Source: Massilia litorea
Lineage (GTDB): Bacteria; Pseudomonadota; Gammaproteobacteria; Burkholderiales; Burkholderiaceae_D
Reading direction: 5' to 3'
Assembly (NCBI RefSeq): GCF_015101885.1
Contig: NZ_CP062941.1
Coordinates: forward strand, 3,596,001-3,660,000
Length of the DNA stretch: 64,000 nt
Shown here: positions 63,896 through 64,000 of the stretch, piece by piece
Numbering within the stretch: the stretch's first letter is position 1
How the letters are laid out: every line of letters begins with the position of its first letter
Translations under genes and position numbers: made by a program
The notes under the pieces: generated by a model
What the model saw: the letters and a program-made list of their open reading frames with translations, nothing else
What the model was told of the DNA's origin: nothing
Database searches by the model: none

Positions 63896-64000
63896 ATGGT
63901 GCTCGAGAGTGCGGAACTGCTGATCAAGGCCGGCATGGAAGAAGAATTCGAGGCGGCGCTGCGCGAAGCGACGCCGCTGTTCAGGCGCGCGCGTGGCTGC
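63896..64000 (+). CDS. antibiotic-biosynthesis-monooxygenase-like protein (partial)
   Basis: Thirty-five N-terminal residues (MVLESAELLIKAGMEEEFEA, then ALREATPLFRRARGC) match the start of small ABM-type dimeric alpha/beta-barrel proteins. GAAAGGAA precedes the ATG. The gene continues past the window, so length and catalytic residues are unknown. Confidence 0.65.
   Translation, partial: MVLESAELLIKAGMEEEFEAALREATPLFRRARGC

Overview
The window looks like chromosome of a high-GC betaproteobacterium of the Oxalobacteraceae, most likely Massilia or a close relative. The evidence is the 16S sequence style (for example GGGACCCGC in the 915 region), strong GC bias at third codon positions, and Burkholderiales-type genes such as a Bug/TctC binding protein, a trimeric porin and an OsmC-YcaO fusion. 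The genus is inferred by eye and no database search was run.

Layout. 1-2401: a partial YqiA-like esterase, small proteins and a WYL regulator. 2402-8030: a complete rRNA operon (two promoters, boxA, 16S, tRNA-Ile, tRNA-Ala, 23S, 5S, terminator) with RNase III-type processing stems around 16S and 23S. 8150-18281: a cytochrome b with a molybdopterin oxidoreductase, uridine kinase, a FUSC exporter, OsmC-YcaO, a chemotaxis receptor and two hypothetical proteins. 18341-40566: the notable region. It encodes a dedicated peptide export system. Ten small precursors carry a shared leader ending in GG or GAG. An ABC exporter joins two cyclic-nucleotide-binding domains to a C39 leader peptidase. A parvulin, a HlyD adaptor and a TolC/NodT-type outer-membrane protein accompany it. 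It is surrounded by a sigma-54 activator, a PP2C phosphatase, a transmembrane Ser/Thr kinase, two FHA proteins (one joined to GAF and HD-GYP), an exported FGE-like protein and two DUF4399 proteins.

The peptide genes appear to be controlled by the linked sigma-54 activator. Four good -24/-12 promoters occur at 18848, 27026, 28050 and 29780, and each has an upstream dyad of the form CCAAC(A/C)-N13/14-TGTYGG that I propose is the activator site (the copy near 27162 has a degenerate right arm). The array has grown by a recent 684-bp duplication (26360-27043 = 29114-29797, about five mismatches). It was also hit by a 332-bp internally deleted IS1595-type element that inserted into the poly-T tract of a terminator. 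The cores lack cysteine and are rich in N, Q, V and S, so secretion as unmodified, possibly self-assembling, peptides is more likely than lanthipeptide chemistry.

40614-51638: a UDG-like protein, a tandem AAA+ ATPase, an SGNH hydrolase, EutBC without other eut genes, an FAD oxidoreductase, an amidohydrolase and a small protein. 51853-64000: a catabolic and transport cluster (gamma-carbonic-anhydrase-like protein, HMG-CoA-lyase-like enzyme, class III CoA transferase, two MFS proteins, Bug binding protein, HPPD-like dioxygenase, LysR regulator, porin, PanE-like reductase, cupin, partial monooxygenase). Two promoters in it, in front of 51853 and 58569, share a near-identical operator at the same distance from a TATACT -10 box.
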